Source: Bacteroidota bacterium
GTDB taxonomy: Bacteria > Bacteroidota > Bacteroidia > B-17B0 > Aurantibacillaceae
Assembly (NCBI GenBank): GCA_030684395.1
Contig: JAUXTT010000017.1
Location: 124,001-188,000 of the forward strand
Length of the DNA: 64,000 nucleotides
Direction of reading: 5' to 3'
The notes beneath the pieces were generated by a model that saw only the letters and a list, made by a program, of their open reading frames with translations, did no database searches and was not told the origin of the DNA. Positions 1 to 7,791 of the stretch are shown one piece after another. The number at the start of each line of letters is the position of its first letter. The stretch's first letter is position 1. A program made the translations under genes and the position numbers.

Positions 1-1
1 G

Positions 2-394
2 TGGAAAAAAGAAGTATGGAATTTGTTTTTCGTTGGAGGAATTGCATTAGGAGGACTTTTAACGATGTTGCTCATTCCAAATACCGGCAACATTGAAGTA
101 CATCCTGATTTGGCAAATGATCTTACCAAATATGGAATAACCGATTACTCGGGACTTGTACCTTCTCAATTATTCAACTGGGAAAGCCTTTTTAGTTTAA
201 GAGGAATAATTCTGATAGTTGCGGGCGGGTTTCTTGTGGGCTTCGGATCAAGGTATGCGGGTGGATGTACCTCCGGTCATGCTATTTCGGGAATTGCCAA
301 CTTACAATGGCCTTCATTAGTTGCAACTTGTTGTTTTATGGTTGGCGGTATAGTTATGTCCAATTTTATCCTCCCTGTGTTATTAAACCTTTAA
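2..394 (+). CDS. YeeE/YedE-family sulfur-compound transporter, N-terminal half (5' end outside window)
   Basis: The reading frame is open from the first bases of the window (WKKEVWNLFF before the first listed TTG at 23), so the gene starts upstream and is partial here. The protein is an integral membrane protein with about three hydrophobic segments and the motif GGCTSGHAISG, whose Cys is the conserved transport cysteine of YeeE/YedE proteins. Members of this family import thiosulfate or related sulfur compounds; in Bacteroidota the transporter is commonly split into two half-length proteins. The second half follows 10 bases later. A tetrathionate-forming enzyme and a porin downstream support a role in sulfur-compound traffic. 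Confidence 0.9.
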   Translation, partial: WKKEVWNLFFVGGIALGGLLTMLLIPNTGNIEVHPDLANDLTKYGITDYSGLVPSQLFNWESLFSLRGIILIVAGGFLVGFGSRYAGGCTSGHAISGIANLQWPSLVATCCFMVGGIVMSNFILPVLLNL

Positions 395-404
395 AAAACG
401 AGTT

Positions 405-914
405 ATGTCAATTATAAAAAATGTTAGTGAAGAACCGATAGAATATCAGGAAAGAGCATTAGACGCGGTGTGTATAAATGAGTCGCATCTGTCGCATCCA
501 TGGTGGTACAATTTTAAATATGTGCTTGTTGGTGTTTTGTTCGGGCTTGTGTTTGTGAAAGCTGAAATAATTTCCTGGTTCCGGATTCAGGAGATGTTCC
601 GTTTCCAATCTTTTCATATGTATGGCGTAATCGGGTCTGCAATTATAATTGCGGCCGTCAGCATCATGCTCATTAAAAAGTTCAATGTAAAAACAATTCA
701 TGGCGAAGAAGTTGAGTTTCATCCCAAAACATTTAATAAAGGCCAGATAATTGGCGGTTTACTTTTTGGTTTAGGCTGGGCAATGACAGGAGCCTGTCCG
801 GGACCATTATTTGCACAGATAGGAACGGGTGCAACAGTAATTGCAATCAGCTTATTGAGTGCCATAGCAGGAACATGGGTTTACGGTTACTTCAGAGAAA
901 AATTACCTCATTAA
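405..914 (+). CDS. YeeE/YedE-family transporter, second half (DUF6691-like)
   Basis: This 169-residue membrane protein has about four hydrophobic segments and the conserved Cys motif TGACPGPLFAQIG near residues 127-139, the counterpart of GGCTSGHA in the preceding gene. The two halves probably form one permease for thiosulfate or a similar sulfur anion (known for the family; the substrate is inferred here). It begins 10 bases after the first half stops and 15 bases before the cytochrome gene, so the three are probably co-transcribed. Confidence 0.9.
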   Translation: MSIIKNVSEEPIEYQERALDAVCINESHLSHPWWYNFKYVLVGVLFGLVFVKAEIISWFRIQEMFRFQSFHMYGVIGSAIIIAAVSIMLIKKFNVKTIHGEEVEFHPKTFNKGQIIGGLLFGLGWAMTGACPGPLFAQIGTGATVIAISLLSAIAGTWVYGYFREKLPH

Positions 915-929
915 TCAAAAAATTAATTC

Positions 930-2033
930 ATGAATGAGCATTATCAAAAAGACCAGGGGCTTGTAAAAGTAATAAACCAGCTTTTAACTTTAGTTGTTGC
1001 ACTGGTTATGCTTGTTATTGGTTTAATCGCACTAGTAATGTACTACATGCCTGAGCCTTTGCCCGAAAAAAAAATTGCAACTATTGAGCCTGATGCTTTC
1101 GGAAATTTTACCGATGCCGGCAAGCAACTTGCACTTGAAAAATCTGCAGACACTATTGACTATTGGATTGCGCCAAATGAAAATTTATTAACAGGCGAAG
1201 TCAACAAAGATGTTATTCTGTATGGTAAAGACCTGATTATTCACACCTCCGATTATTTCGGGCCTGGAGGGAAAATCTTTAAATCGTATACTAATGGAAT
1301 GAATTGTCAGAATTGCCATTTAGATGGTGGAACAAAAATATATGGAAACAATTATGGAGCAGTTGCATCAACATACCCAAAGTACAGAGCAAGATCCGGG
1401 GCGATGGAAAACATTTACAAACGTGTTAATGATTGTTTCGAAAGAAGTTTAAATGGGAAAACTCTTGACACAAATTCAAAAGAAATGCAATCTATTGTAG
1501 CGTATATTAACTGGTTAGGCAAAGATGTGCAAAAGGGCAAAAAACCCGAAGGTTCAGGCTTCAAAGAAATCACCTATCTCGATAGGGCAGCAAATCCGGA
1601 TAACGGTAAACTAATCTACATTCAGAAATGTCAAAGCTGCCATCAAGCAAATGGTGAAGGAATTATGAATACTGATAAAACAGCATACAGTTATCCTCCG
1701 CTTTGGGGCAATCAAAGTTATAATAACGGAGCCGGACTTTATCGTATTTCCAATTTTGCAAAATTTGTAAAAAGTAATATGCCTTTGGGTGCTACCCATA
1801 CTAACACACAGTTAACTGATGAAGAAGCATGGGATGTTGCAGCGTTTGTAAATTCTCAACCCAGGCCCAAAAAAGATCTTAAAAATGATTGGCCAAGGAT
1901 TGAAGAGAAACCATTTGACCACCCTTTTGGACCATATGCAGATGGTTTTGATGAGAAGCAACATAAGTATGGTCCCTTCAAGCCAATACTGGAAAAAGCA
2001 GCTGAATTTAAAAAGAAAAAAACGAGGGCATGA
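930..2033 (+). CDS. tsdA: TsdA-like dihaem thiosulfate dehydrogenase (tetrathionate-forming)
   Basis: This 367-residue protein has one N-terminal membrane segment (about 14-37), which probably anchors it to the periplasmic face. Two c-type haem sites are visible: C126-QN-C129-H130 and C234-QS-C237-H238. The segment RVNDCFERSLNG places Cys169 where TsdA enzymes have the unusual axial Cys ligand of the active-site haem, and Met284 in NMPLG fits the ligand region of the second haem. TsdA oxidises two thiosulfates to tetrathionate, or runs in reverse. The YeeE/YedE pair upstream and porin downstream fit a sulfur-compound pathway. The family call is strong; the physiological direction is unknown. 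Confidence 0.85.
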   Translation: MNEHYQKDQGLVKVINQLLTLVVALVMLVIGLIALVMYYMPEPLPEKKIATIEPDAFGNFTDAGKQLALEKSADTIDYWIAPNENLLTGEVNKDVILYGKDLIIHTSDYFGPGGKIFKSYTNGMNCQNCHLDGGTKIYGNNYGAVASTYPKYRARSGAMENIYKRVNDCFERSLNGKTLDTNSKEMQSIVAYINWLGKDVQKGKKPEGSGFKEITYLDRAANPDNGKLIYIQKCQSCHQANGEGIMNTDKTAYSYPPLWGNQSYNNGAGLYRISNFAKFVKSNMPLGATHTNTQLTDEEAWDVAAFVNSQPRPKKDLKNDWPRIEEKPFDHPFGPYADGFDEKQHKYGPFKPILEKAAEFKKKKTRA

Positions 2034-3430
2034 GAAGCACAATTTTACTTTTTCTACTATTTATAATTTACGGAGTAACTTATAGCCAGGATCAAAACGA
2101 TCATCTTATAGCTATTAAGCCAAAGGATTCGCTCTGTTTGAAAGAATGTTTTTCCAAAGCTCATTGGGAAGCCCATACAAGAACTTTTTTGATGTCAACT
2201 ATTAACGAAGGAAATTTAAAAGATGATTATGCACTGGCTTCGGGTGCCGGAATTGGTGTTTTAACCAAACCTCTCTATGGATTTCAAATTGGGATCAGTG
2301 GTTTTTTTATGTACAACCTTGGTTCAAGTGATATAGATAAGCCTGATACATTAACGCTACAACCCAATAGGTATGAAGTTGGATTGTTTGATATAGAAAG
2401 TCATGCAAATAAAAATGATCTCGATAGGCTGGAAGAATTATACCTCAAATACAATTTCTCAAAGAGCTCCTTAACTGTGGGTAAAATAAATTTAAATACT
2501 CCGTTCCTAAACCCACAAGATGGAAGAATGCGACCAACAGTTGAAGAGGGAGCCTGGTTAAGTATTAAAGAGTCAAACAAAATTGGATTCAACGGTGGAT
2601 GGATTTGGGAAGTTTCACCACGTTCTACAGTTAACTGGTTCTCTATGGCAAACTCAATGGGAGTATATCCTATGGGGGTAAATGCAAATGGAAAAAAATC
2701 TGCTTACCGAGGTAATATTGATGGTAATTCAGGTATGGCTATTGCAAACGTTTATTTCAATCCAACCAGGCACTTTAAAATAAACTTTTGGGATGCCTAT
2801 TTAGAAAATGTAATGAATACAGGATTAATTGAAATAAATGCAGAACAGCCTAAAGAAAAAATGAAATTATATGAGGGCATCATTTTATTGCACCAGGATG
2901 CAATAAATAATGGCGGCAATTCGAATCAAGACTTAACTTACATGAATAGAAACGCGCAATCAAATGTTATAAGTGCGCAAGTAGGGGTTAAAAATAAAAA
3001 AATGAATATCTCATTAAATTATACACACATAACAGGTGACGGAAAATATCTCATGCCAAGAGAATGGGGACGTGAACAGTTTTACACCTTTTTGCCCCGC
3101 GAACGAAATGAAGGATTGGGAAATGTTCATGCGTTTATGACCAAAACAACTCTCCTATCAACTAATAACAAATTAAAAACATCGCTGGCGTATGGTTATT
3201 ATCAATTGCCCGATGTTAAAAATTACAGATTAAATAAATATGGCATGCCCTCCTATCACCAGATAAATTATGATATCTCCTACTCTTTTGGTAAATTTTT
3301 TAAGGGCTTAGACTTAAAATTACTTGCGGCATACAAATTAAGACAGGGCGAAACATATAATAATTTAAAATATGTCTATAATAAGGTTGATATGCTTAAC
3401 TTTAATCTGGTTTTAGATTTTAAACTGTAA
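2030..3430 (+). CDS. OprD-like outer-membrane porin
   Basis: This 466-residue protein has a signal peptide (about residues 1-19, ending TYS) followed by alternating aromatic and polar strands typical of an outer-membrane beta-barrel. A segment reading TPFLNPQDGRMRPTVEEGA resembles the OprD-family signature in which N-terminal strands precede a D-R-M-x-P element. The ATG overlaps the tsdA stop by four bases (ATGA), implying translational coupling. I infer that it lets thiosulfate, tetrathionate or another anion cross the outer membrane. The family assignment is moderate because barrels diverge quickly. Confidence 0.6.
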   Translation: MRSTILLFLLFIIYGVTYSQDQNDHLIAIKPKDSLCLKECFSKAHWEAHTRTFLMSTINEGNLKDDYALASGAGIGVLTKPLYGFQIGISGFFMYNLGSSDIDKPDTLTLQPNRYEVGLFDIESHANKNDLDRLEELYLKYNFSKSSLTVGKINLNTPFLNPQDGRMRPTVEEGAWLSIKESNKIGFNGGWIWEVSPRSTVNWFSMANSMGVYPMGVNANGKKSAYRGNIDGNSGMAIANVYFNPTRHFKINFWDAYLENVMNTGLIEINAEQPKEKMKLYEGIILLHQDAINNGGNSNQDLTYMNRNAQSNVISAQVGVKNKKMNISLNYTHITGDGKYLMPREWGREQFYTFLPRERNEGLGNVHAFMTKTTLLSTNNKLKTSLAYGYYQLPDVKNYRLNKYGMPSYHQINYDISYSFGKFFKGLDLKLLAAYKLRQGETYNNLKYVYNKVDMLNFNLVLDFKL

Positions 3431-3433
3431 TTT

Positions 3434-4066
3434 ATGGAAGAAATAAAAAAGAAGCTTTCTCACATTTTCGAAAAGGATCTTGTTGATGAAATTTTAGATT
3501 CATCAGAAGTAATGACAATCAAGGAAGGTGAAGTGATTATGGATTATGGAAAAAAAGTGTTGTTTTTACCCTTAGTACTTTCCGGAACAGTAAGGGTAAT
3601 GAAAAGGGACGAAGAAGACAGGGAAATATTACTTTATTATTTAAGCGACAATGAAAGTTGCGCAATGGCTTATGCGTGCTGCATGGAGGCAAAGAAAAGT
3701 GAAATAAAGGCAATTGCAGAAGATGATGTTAAGTTGTTGAAAATACCTCACGCTAAACTTGATGAGTGGTTGCTTAAGTATTCCAGTTGGAAAAGTTATA
3801 TTTTTAATAGTTTCTCGCATCGTTTTAATGAGCTTCTGAAATCCCTTGAAAGTATTGCTTTTCATAAGCTTGATCAGAGATTGGTAAAATATCTAAAAAA
3901 CAAAACAAAAGTTTCCGGAAAATCATCCGTTCAACTTTCACACAATCAAATTGCCGAAGAAATGGGAACGAGCAGGGTTGTAATCTCCAGATTGTTAAAA
4001 CAACTTGAAAATGAGAACAAGGTTGTTTTGTACCGAAACGAAATAAAACTCTTAAGTGGTTTTTAG
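3434..4066 (+). CDS. Crp/Fnr-family transcriptional regulator
   Basis: This 210-residue protein has an N-terminal cyclic-nucleotide-binding-type beta-barrel (about 15-130), a long dimerisation helix, and a C-terminal winged helix-turn-helix (about 165-205, with HNQIAEEMGTSRVVISRLLK). It lacks the N-terminal Cys cluster of Fnr. Three cysteines (Cys76, Cys82, Cys83 in SCAMAYACCM) lie in the sensory barrel. The start is three bases after the porin stop, so it is the last gene of the sulfur cluster and probably controls it. A palindromic Crp-like box lies 97 bases downstream of its stop, in front of the multicopper oxidase. Confidence 0.9.
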   Translation: MEEIKKKLSHIFEKDLVDEILDSSEVMTIKEGEVIMDYGKKVLFLPLVLSGTVRVMKRDEEDREILLYYLSDNESCAMAYACCMEAKKSEIKAIAEDDVKLLKIPHAKLDEWLLKYSSWKSYIFNSFSHRFNELLKSLESIAFHKLDQRLVKYLKNKTKVSGKSSVQLSHNQIAEEMGTSRVVISRLLKQLENENKVVLYRNEIKLLSGF

Positions 4067-4162
4067 TTTAAGTGACTAATTTAAACTATCGACTTCACCT
4101 GTTTTTTGATCTCTTTTTTCTATAATACACATTTATAAACTGATAAATAACAGTTTCATTTG

Positions 4163-4176
4163 GTAACATTTGTTAC
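4163..4176 (+). promoter_or_regulatory. Crp/Fnr-like palindromic operator
   Basis: GTAACA-TT-TGTTAC is a perfect 14-base inverted repeat. Its centre (4169.5) is about 41-42 bases upstream of the transcription start expected from the -7 box at 4199-4206, which is the class II activator position. The adjacent regulator at 3434-4066 is the obvious candidate to bind it (inference). Confidence 0.55.
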
Positions 4177-4198
4177 ATATCCATTTTAGGATTTAGGA

Positions 4199-4206
4199 TA
4201 TATTTG
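4199..4206 (+). promoter_or_regulatory. -7 promoter element of the multicopper oxidase gene
   Basis: TATATTTG fits the Bacteroidota -7 consensus TAnnTTTG. No TTTG lies 19-21 bases upstream, so the promoter lacks a good -33 element and may depend on the activator site at 4163-4176. The ATG is 40 bases downstream. Confidence 0.5.
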
Positions 4207-4246
4207 GCGGAAAGCCAACATAACTGGCTATTAATTAAATCGCAGC

Positions 4247-5965
4247 ATGAAAAAAATATACATTATTCTAATAACACTATCAGTATTTTCTCAAAATGTT
4301 AGTGGGCAAAATCTACTCGCAATACCCGATACCCTTTCAGGGACAAATTTCAGTTTAAACATTTATGATACTTCAAAAGTGTTTTACTCAGGGTTTACAA
4401 CCAATACCTATGGCGTTAACACTAATTATTTAGGGCCTACCCTGTTTTTAAATCAGGGTGATTCAATTAGTATTCAAGTAAATAATCAGTTAATGGATAC
4501 TACAACTATACATTGGCATGGGTTACACGTATCAGCTATGAATGATGGCGGACCACATACTACTATACCGCCAAATACAGTTTGGAACCCTACATTTAAA
4601 GTAAGAGATCATGCCTCCACATATTGGTATCATCCACATTTACATATGATGACGAATTTACATGCTTCATTAGGCGCAGCGGGTTTAATAATAGTGAGGG
4701 ATTCGATTGAAGGAGCCCTTAATTTACCAAGAAGATATGGTATCGATGATTTTCCTTTAGTACTTCAATCAAAGTGTTTTGATGCCGGAAAACAAATTGT
4801 TGTTGACAATGCTTATGATAGTGTTATGATGGTAAATGGAACAATTGATGCATATCTGCCAACTCCTGCACAAGTAGTTCGTTTCAGGATACTTAATGCG
4901 TCCTCTGAAAGAGTTTACAATATTGGGTTTCAGGGCAACTTACCATTTTATCAGATTGGAACAGATGGGGGTTTATTAAACGCACCGGTTTCCTTAACCC
5001 GACTTAGAATAGCTCCGGGCGAGCGCGCAGAAATAGTAGTAGACTTTTCAGGAAACTTTGGTCAAACAATTAATTTAGTAAGTTTTGCAAGTGAATTACC
5101 CAATGCTATATACGGAGCCACACAGCCGGGTATGGGCGCAGGTCAGGTTATTCCGGGCTATACATCCAATAATTTGAATGGAACAAATTTTAATATTATG
5201 ACCTTTAATATTGTAGGTCAAACTACCTCTCCGGTTACAACTATTCCAACAACACTTACAACAAATAATCCCTGGGCTATAGGTAGCGCTAATGCTTCTA
5301 AAACATTGACCTTTTCTCCTGTAACAATGGGACCTACTGCTATCCAGGGTCCATTTTTAATAAATAGTACAAGTTTTGATATGGGTGTTATTAACTATTC
5401 TATTCCATTTAATAATATCGAAATATGGACGCTCAATAATCAATCTCCGATAGCTCATCCTTTTCATATACACGATGTTCAGTTTTTTATTACAGAAATA
5501 AATGGCGTAGCCCCTCCGGCAAACATGGCCGGTAGAAAAGATGTTGTTTTGGTTCCTGCGGGGCAAACTGTAAAGTTTACCACAAAATTTGAAACATTCT
5601 GCGATTCCATGAGCATGTATATGTACCATTGTCATATGCTACCTCATGAAGATGACGGAATGATGGGGCAGTTTATTGTAACATGCCCGGCTAATGTTGG
5701 GATCAATTCTAATGTTCAGTTTGAAAAGGAACTACTAGTGTATCCAAACCCTGCGAACACAAACATTATCATAAAGCAACCCTCATCTGAAATGATATTC
5801 GAGATAATAGTGAAAGATTATTCAGGAAAGATTGTGATTTTCAAGGACAATATACATTCGGAGGAAGTTAACTTGGATTTGCTGAATCAGAGTACAGGAA
5901 TTTATTTTGTGGAGATAAAAACAAGCAAAGGGTTAATTCATAAAAAAATAAGTCTGGCCAAATAA
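4247..5965 (+). CDS. Secreted multicopper oxidase with T9SS sorting tail
   Basis: This 572-residue protein has a signal peptide (1-20, ending VSG). All four copper-ligand motifs of a three-domain multicopper oxidase are present: HWHGLH (89-94), HPHLH (129-133), HPFHIH (404-409) and HCHMLPHEDDGMM (461-473), giving the T1 ligands His404, Cys462, His467 and axial Met472 and a complete trinuclear set. Residues about 482-572 form a T9SS type A sorting domain (YPNPANT, GKIV, GIYFVEI, final KKISLAK), so it is exported and probably surface-attached. It may oxidise Cu(I), Mn(II), Fe(II) or phenolics; the sequence does not decide. It has its own promoter region with a Crp-like box. Confidence 0.92.
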   Translation: MKKIYIILITLSVFSQNVSGQNLLAIPDTLSGTNFSLNIYDTSKVFYSGFTTNTYGVNTNYLGPTLFLNQGDSISIQVNNQLMDTTTIHWHGLHVSAMNDGGPHTTIPPNTVWNPTFKVRDHASTYWYHPHLHMMTNLHASLGAAGLIIVRDSIEGALNLPRRYGIDDFPLVLQSKCFDAGKQIVVDNAYDSVMMVNGTIDAYLPTPAQVVRFRILNASSERVYNIGFQGNLPFYQIGTDGGLLNAPVSLTRLRIAPGERAEIVVDFSGNFGQTINLVSFASELPNAIYGATQPGMGAGQVIPGYTSNNLNGTNFNIMTFNIVGQTTSPVTTIPTTLTTNNPWAIGSANASKTLTFSPVTMGPTAIQGPFLINSTSFDMGVINYSIPFNNIEIWTLNNQSPIAHPFHIHDVQFFITEINGVAPPANMAGRKDVVLVPAGQTVKFTTKFETFCDSMSMYMYHCHMLPHEDDGMMGQFIVTCPANVGINSNVQFEKELLVYPNPANTNIIIKQPSSEMIFEIIVKDYSGKIVIFKDNIHSEEVNLDLLNQSTGIYFVEIKTSKGLIHKKISLAK

Positions 5966-6036
5966 GCGCTGTCACGGCCATTTAGGTGCTTGTTATCGCC
6001 TATTGAAGATCGATTAATTAAGCGTACCTTTACTGC

Positions 6037-7347
6037 ATGTCAAGTAACATCAAAGATCAAAAAGCCATTCTGAAGAAATTGGGTATTAAAGAACTTAATG
6101 CCATGCAGGAGGAAGCACAATCCACAATTCATTCGTATGCAGATACTGTTTTGCTTTCTCCAACAGGAACGGGGAAAACATTAGCATTCTTATTGCCTTT
6201 AATAACGGAGTTAGATGAAAACTGTAAAGAGGTTCAGGTATTGATCCTTGTTCCTTCAAGAGAATTGGCTATTCAAATAGGGCAGGTTACTCAGGAAATG
6301 GGAACAGGTTATAAAACACTCGCGGTTTATGGAGGGCAATCTTTTTCCACAGATCGAATGAATTTAAAACACCGTCCTGCCATTTTAATAGGCACACCCG
6401 GAAGAGTTGCAGATCATTTAAGAAGAGGAACTTTCTCTACTGAAAATATTACGACATTGGTGCTTGACGAATTTGATAAATCTTTACAAATAGGGTTTGA
6501 AGCGGAGATGCGCGAGATAGTTAATGCATTGGGGAACATAAAAAAGAAAGTACTTACCTCAGCTACACAAGCCGTAAGTATTCCAAAATTTGTCGGTCTG
6601 CATAATCCGAAATACATTAATTATCTGAATGAGAAAACTTCTCAGTTGACAATTAAAATAATTGATTCTCCTTCTAAGGATAAATTGGAAACATTGGTGA
6701 AAGCGCTGGCTCATATTGGTAATGAACCCGGCATCGTGTTTTGTAATTTCAAGGAGAGTATTGAACGTGTGAGTGATTACTTAAGTGAAAACAAGATCAG
6801 TCACGTTTGTTTTTATGGAGGAATGGAGCAGAGAGACAGAGAACAGGCATTAATCAAATTCCGGAATGGAACCCATCGATTGATCATTGCAACGGATCTT
6901 GCTGCAAGAGGAATTGATGTACCGGAAATAAAATTCATTATACATTATCAGCTTCCATTAAAAAGCGAAGAATTTACACATAGAAACGGTAGAACAGCAC
7001 GTATGTTCAATGACGGAACTGCATATGTTATTAAATGGGAAAAAGAAGGACTACCTGATTTTATACAAGGTGCGCAAACTGAGAAACTGAAAAAAGCCAA
7101 AGTTATTGCGACCGAAGATTGGAAAACATTGCGTATTTCCGGTGGTAGAAAAGACAAGATCTCGAAAGGAGATATTGCAGGGTTATTCTTTAAACAAGGC
7201 AAACTGGAAAAAGAGCAATTGGGAGCAATAGAATTAAAACAGGATTGCGCTTTTGTTGCGGTTCAGGCAGCTCAGGTAAACAACGTGATTAAATTACTTG
7301 ACAACTCAAAACTGAAAACCAAAAAAATAAAAGTGAGTTTGGTTTAA
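6037..7347 (+). CDS. dbpA: DbpA-like DEAD-box ATP-dependent RNA helicase
   Basis: This 436-residue protein has two RecA-like domains with a Q motif, SPTGTGKT (Lys47), PSRELA, GTPGR, SAT, ARGID and HRNGRTAR. Motif II reads DEFD (144-147) instead of DEAD. Residues about 365-436 (ISGGRKDKISKGDI onward) resemble the DbpA RNA-binding domain that recognises hairpin 92 of 23S rRNA, so a role in 50S subunit assembly is likely. A -7-like TACCTTTA (6025-6032) lies only four bases before the ATG. Confidence 0.9.
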   Translation: MSSNIKDQKAILKKLGIKELNAMQEEAQSTIHSYADTVLLSPTGTGKTLAFLLPLITELDENCKEVQVLILVPSRELAIQIGQVTQEMGTGYKTLAVYGGQSFSTDRMNLKHRPAILIGTPGRVADHLRRGTFSTENITTLVLDEFDKSLQIGFEAEMREIVNALGNIKKKVLTSATQAVSIPKFVGLHNPKYINYLNEKTSQLTIKIIDSPSKDKLETLVKALAHIGNEPGIVFCNFKESIERVSDYLSENKISHVCFYGGMEQRDREQALIKFRNGTHRLIIATDLAARGIDVPEIKFIIHYQLPLKSEEFTHRNGRTARMFNDGTAYVIKWEKEGLPDFIQGAQTEKLKKAKVIATEDWKTLRISGGRKDKISKGDIAGLFFKQGKLEKEQLGAIELKQDCAFVAVQAAQVNNVIKLLDNSKLKTKKIKVSLV

Positions 7348-7383
7348 AATTGTTAAACACCAGTTTCAGGTTCCTTTATTCAA

Positions 7384-7791
7384 CTATGGAATAGAAATGA
7401 AGTTAAATTTTATCCCCACCATTTTCTCTACTTCCTTTCCGGAGTCAAGAATATCTTCATCCTCTTCCTGATGGTACCAATTGATACTAAGGTGCAATTT
7501 ACCGGACGTATCCGATATCTTTTTCAAGCGGTCTATCACTTCCATAAAGATCTTAAGAGAGGAAGAATTAAAATATTCGAGCTTTAGATCCAAATTAATC
7601 ATTTTGCTGGTTTCCGCCGAAGATTGAGCTGCCATTTTATTTTCATACCCATCGATCCATGTAAACAAAGGTGCATAGAAAGCCCTTACATTTTCAGGCC
7701 TGGACTCTCCCTCTATTGTTATTTGATTAGATGAGAAGTCACATTCTATTCCGGGTGTATTAGTTGTTGATTTAATCGCTAAATTTTCCAT
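7384..7791 (-). CDS. siaC: SiaC-family regulatory phosphoprotein (DUF1987)
   Basis: This 135-residue single-domain protein fits the SiaC/DUF1987 family: an N-terminal TPGIECDFSSNQITIEGES element, PEN, and the core LDLKLEYFNSSSLK (67-80). In Pseudomonas SiaC, a threonine is phosphorylated by SiaB and dephosphorylated by the PP2C-like SiaA; the equivalent site here is probably Ser76 in FNSSS. The start overlaps the end of the upstream phosphatase-kinase gene by 20 bases, so the two are translationally linked. No SiaD diguanylate cyclase gene is adjacent, so the output is unknown. Confidence 0.88.
   Translation of the reverse strand: MENLAIKSTTNTPGIECDFSSNQITIEGESRPENVRAFYAPLFTWIDGYENKMAAQSSAETSKMINLDLKLEYFNSSSLKIFMEVIDRLKKISDTSGKLHLSINWYHQEEDEDILDSGKEVEKMVGIKFNFISIP

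Noticed and set aside
4247-5965. Copper nitrite reductase (NirK)
   Set aside because: All four multicopper-oxidase His motifs with a trinuclear set are present and the length fits a three-domain oxidase, not two-domain NirK.
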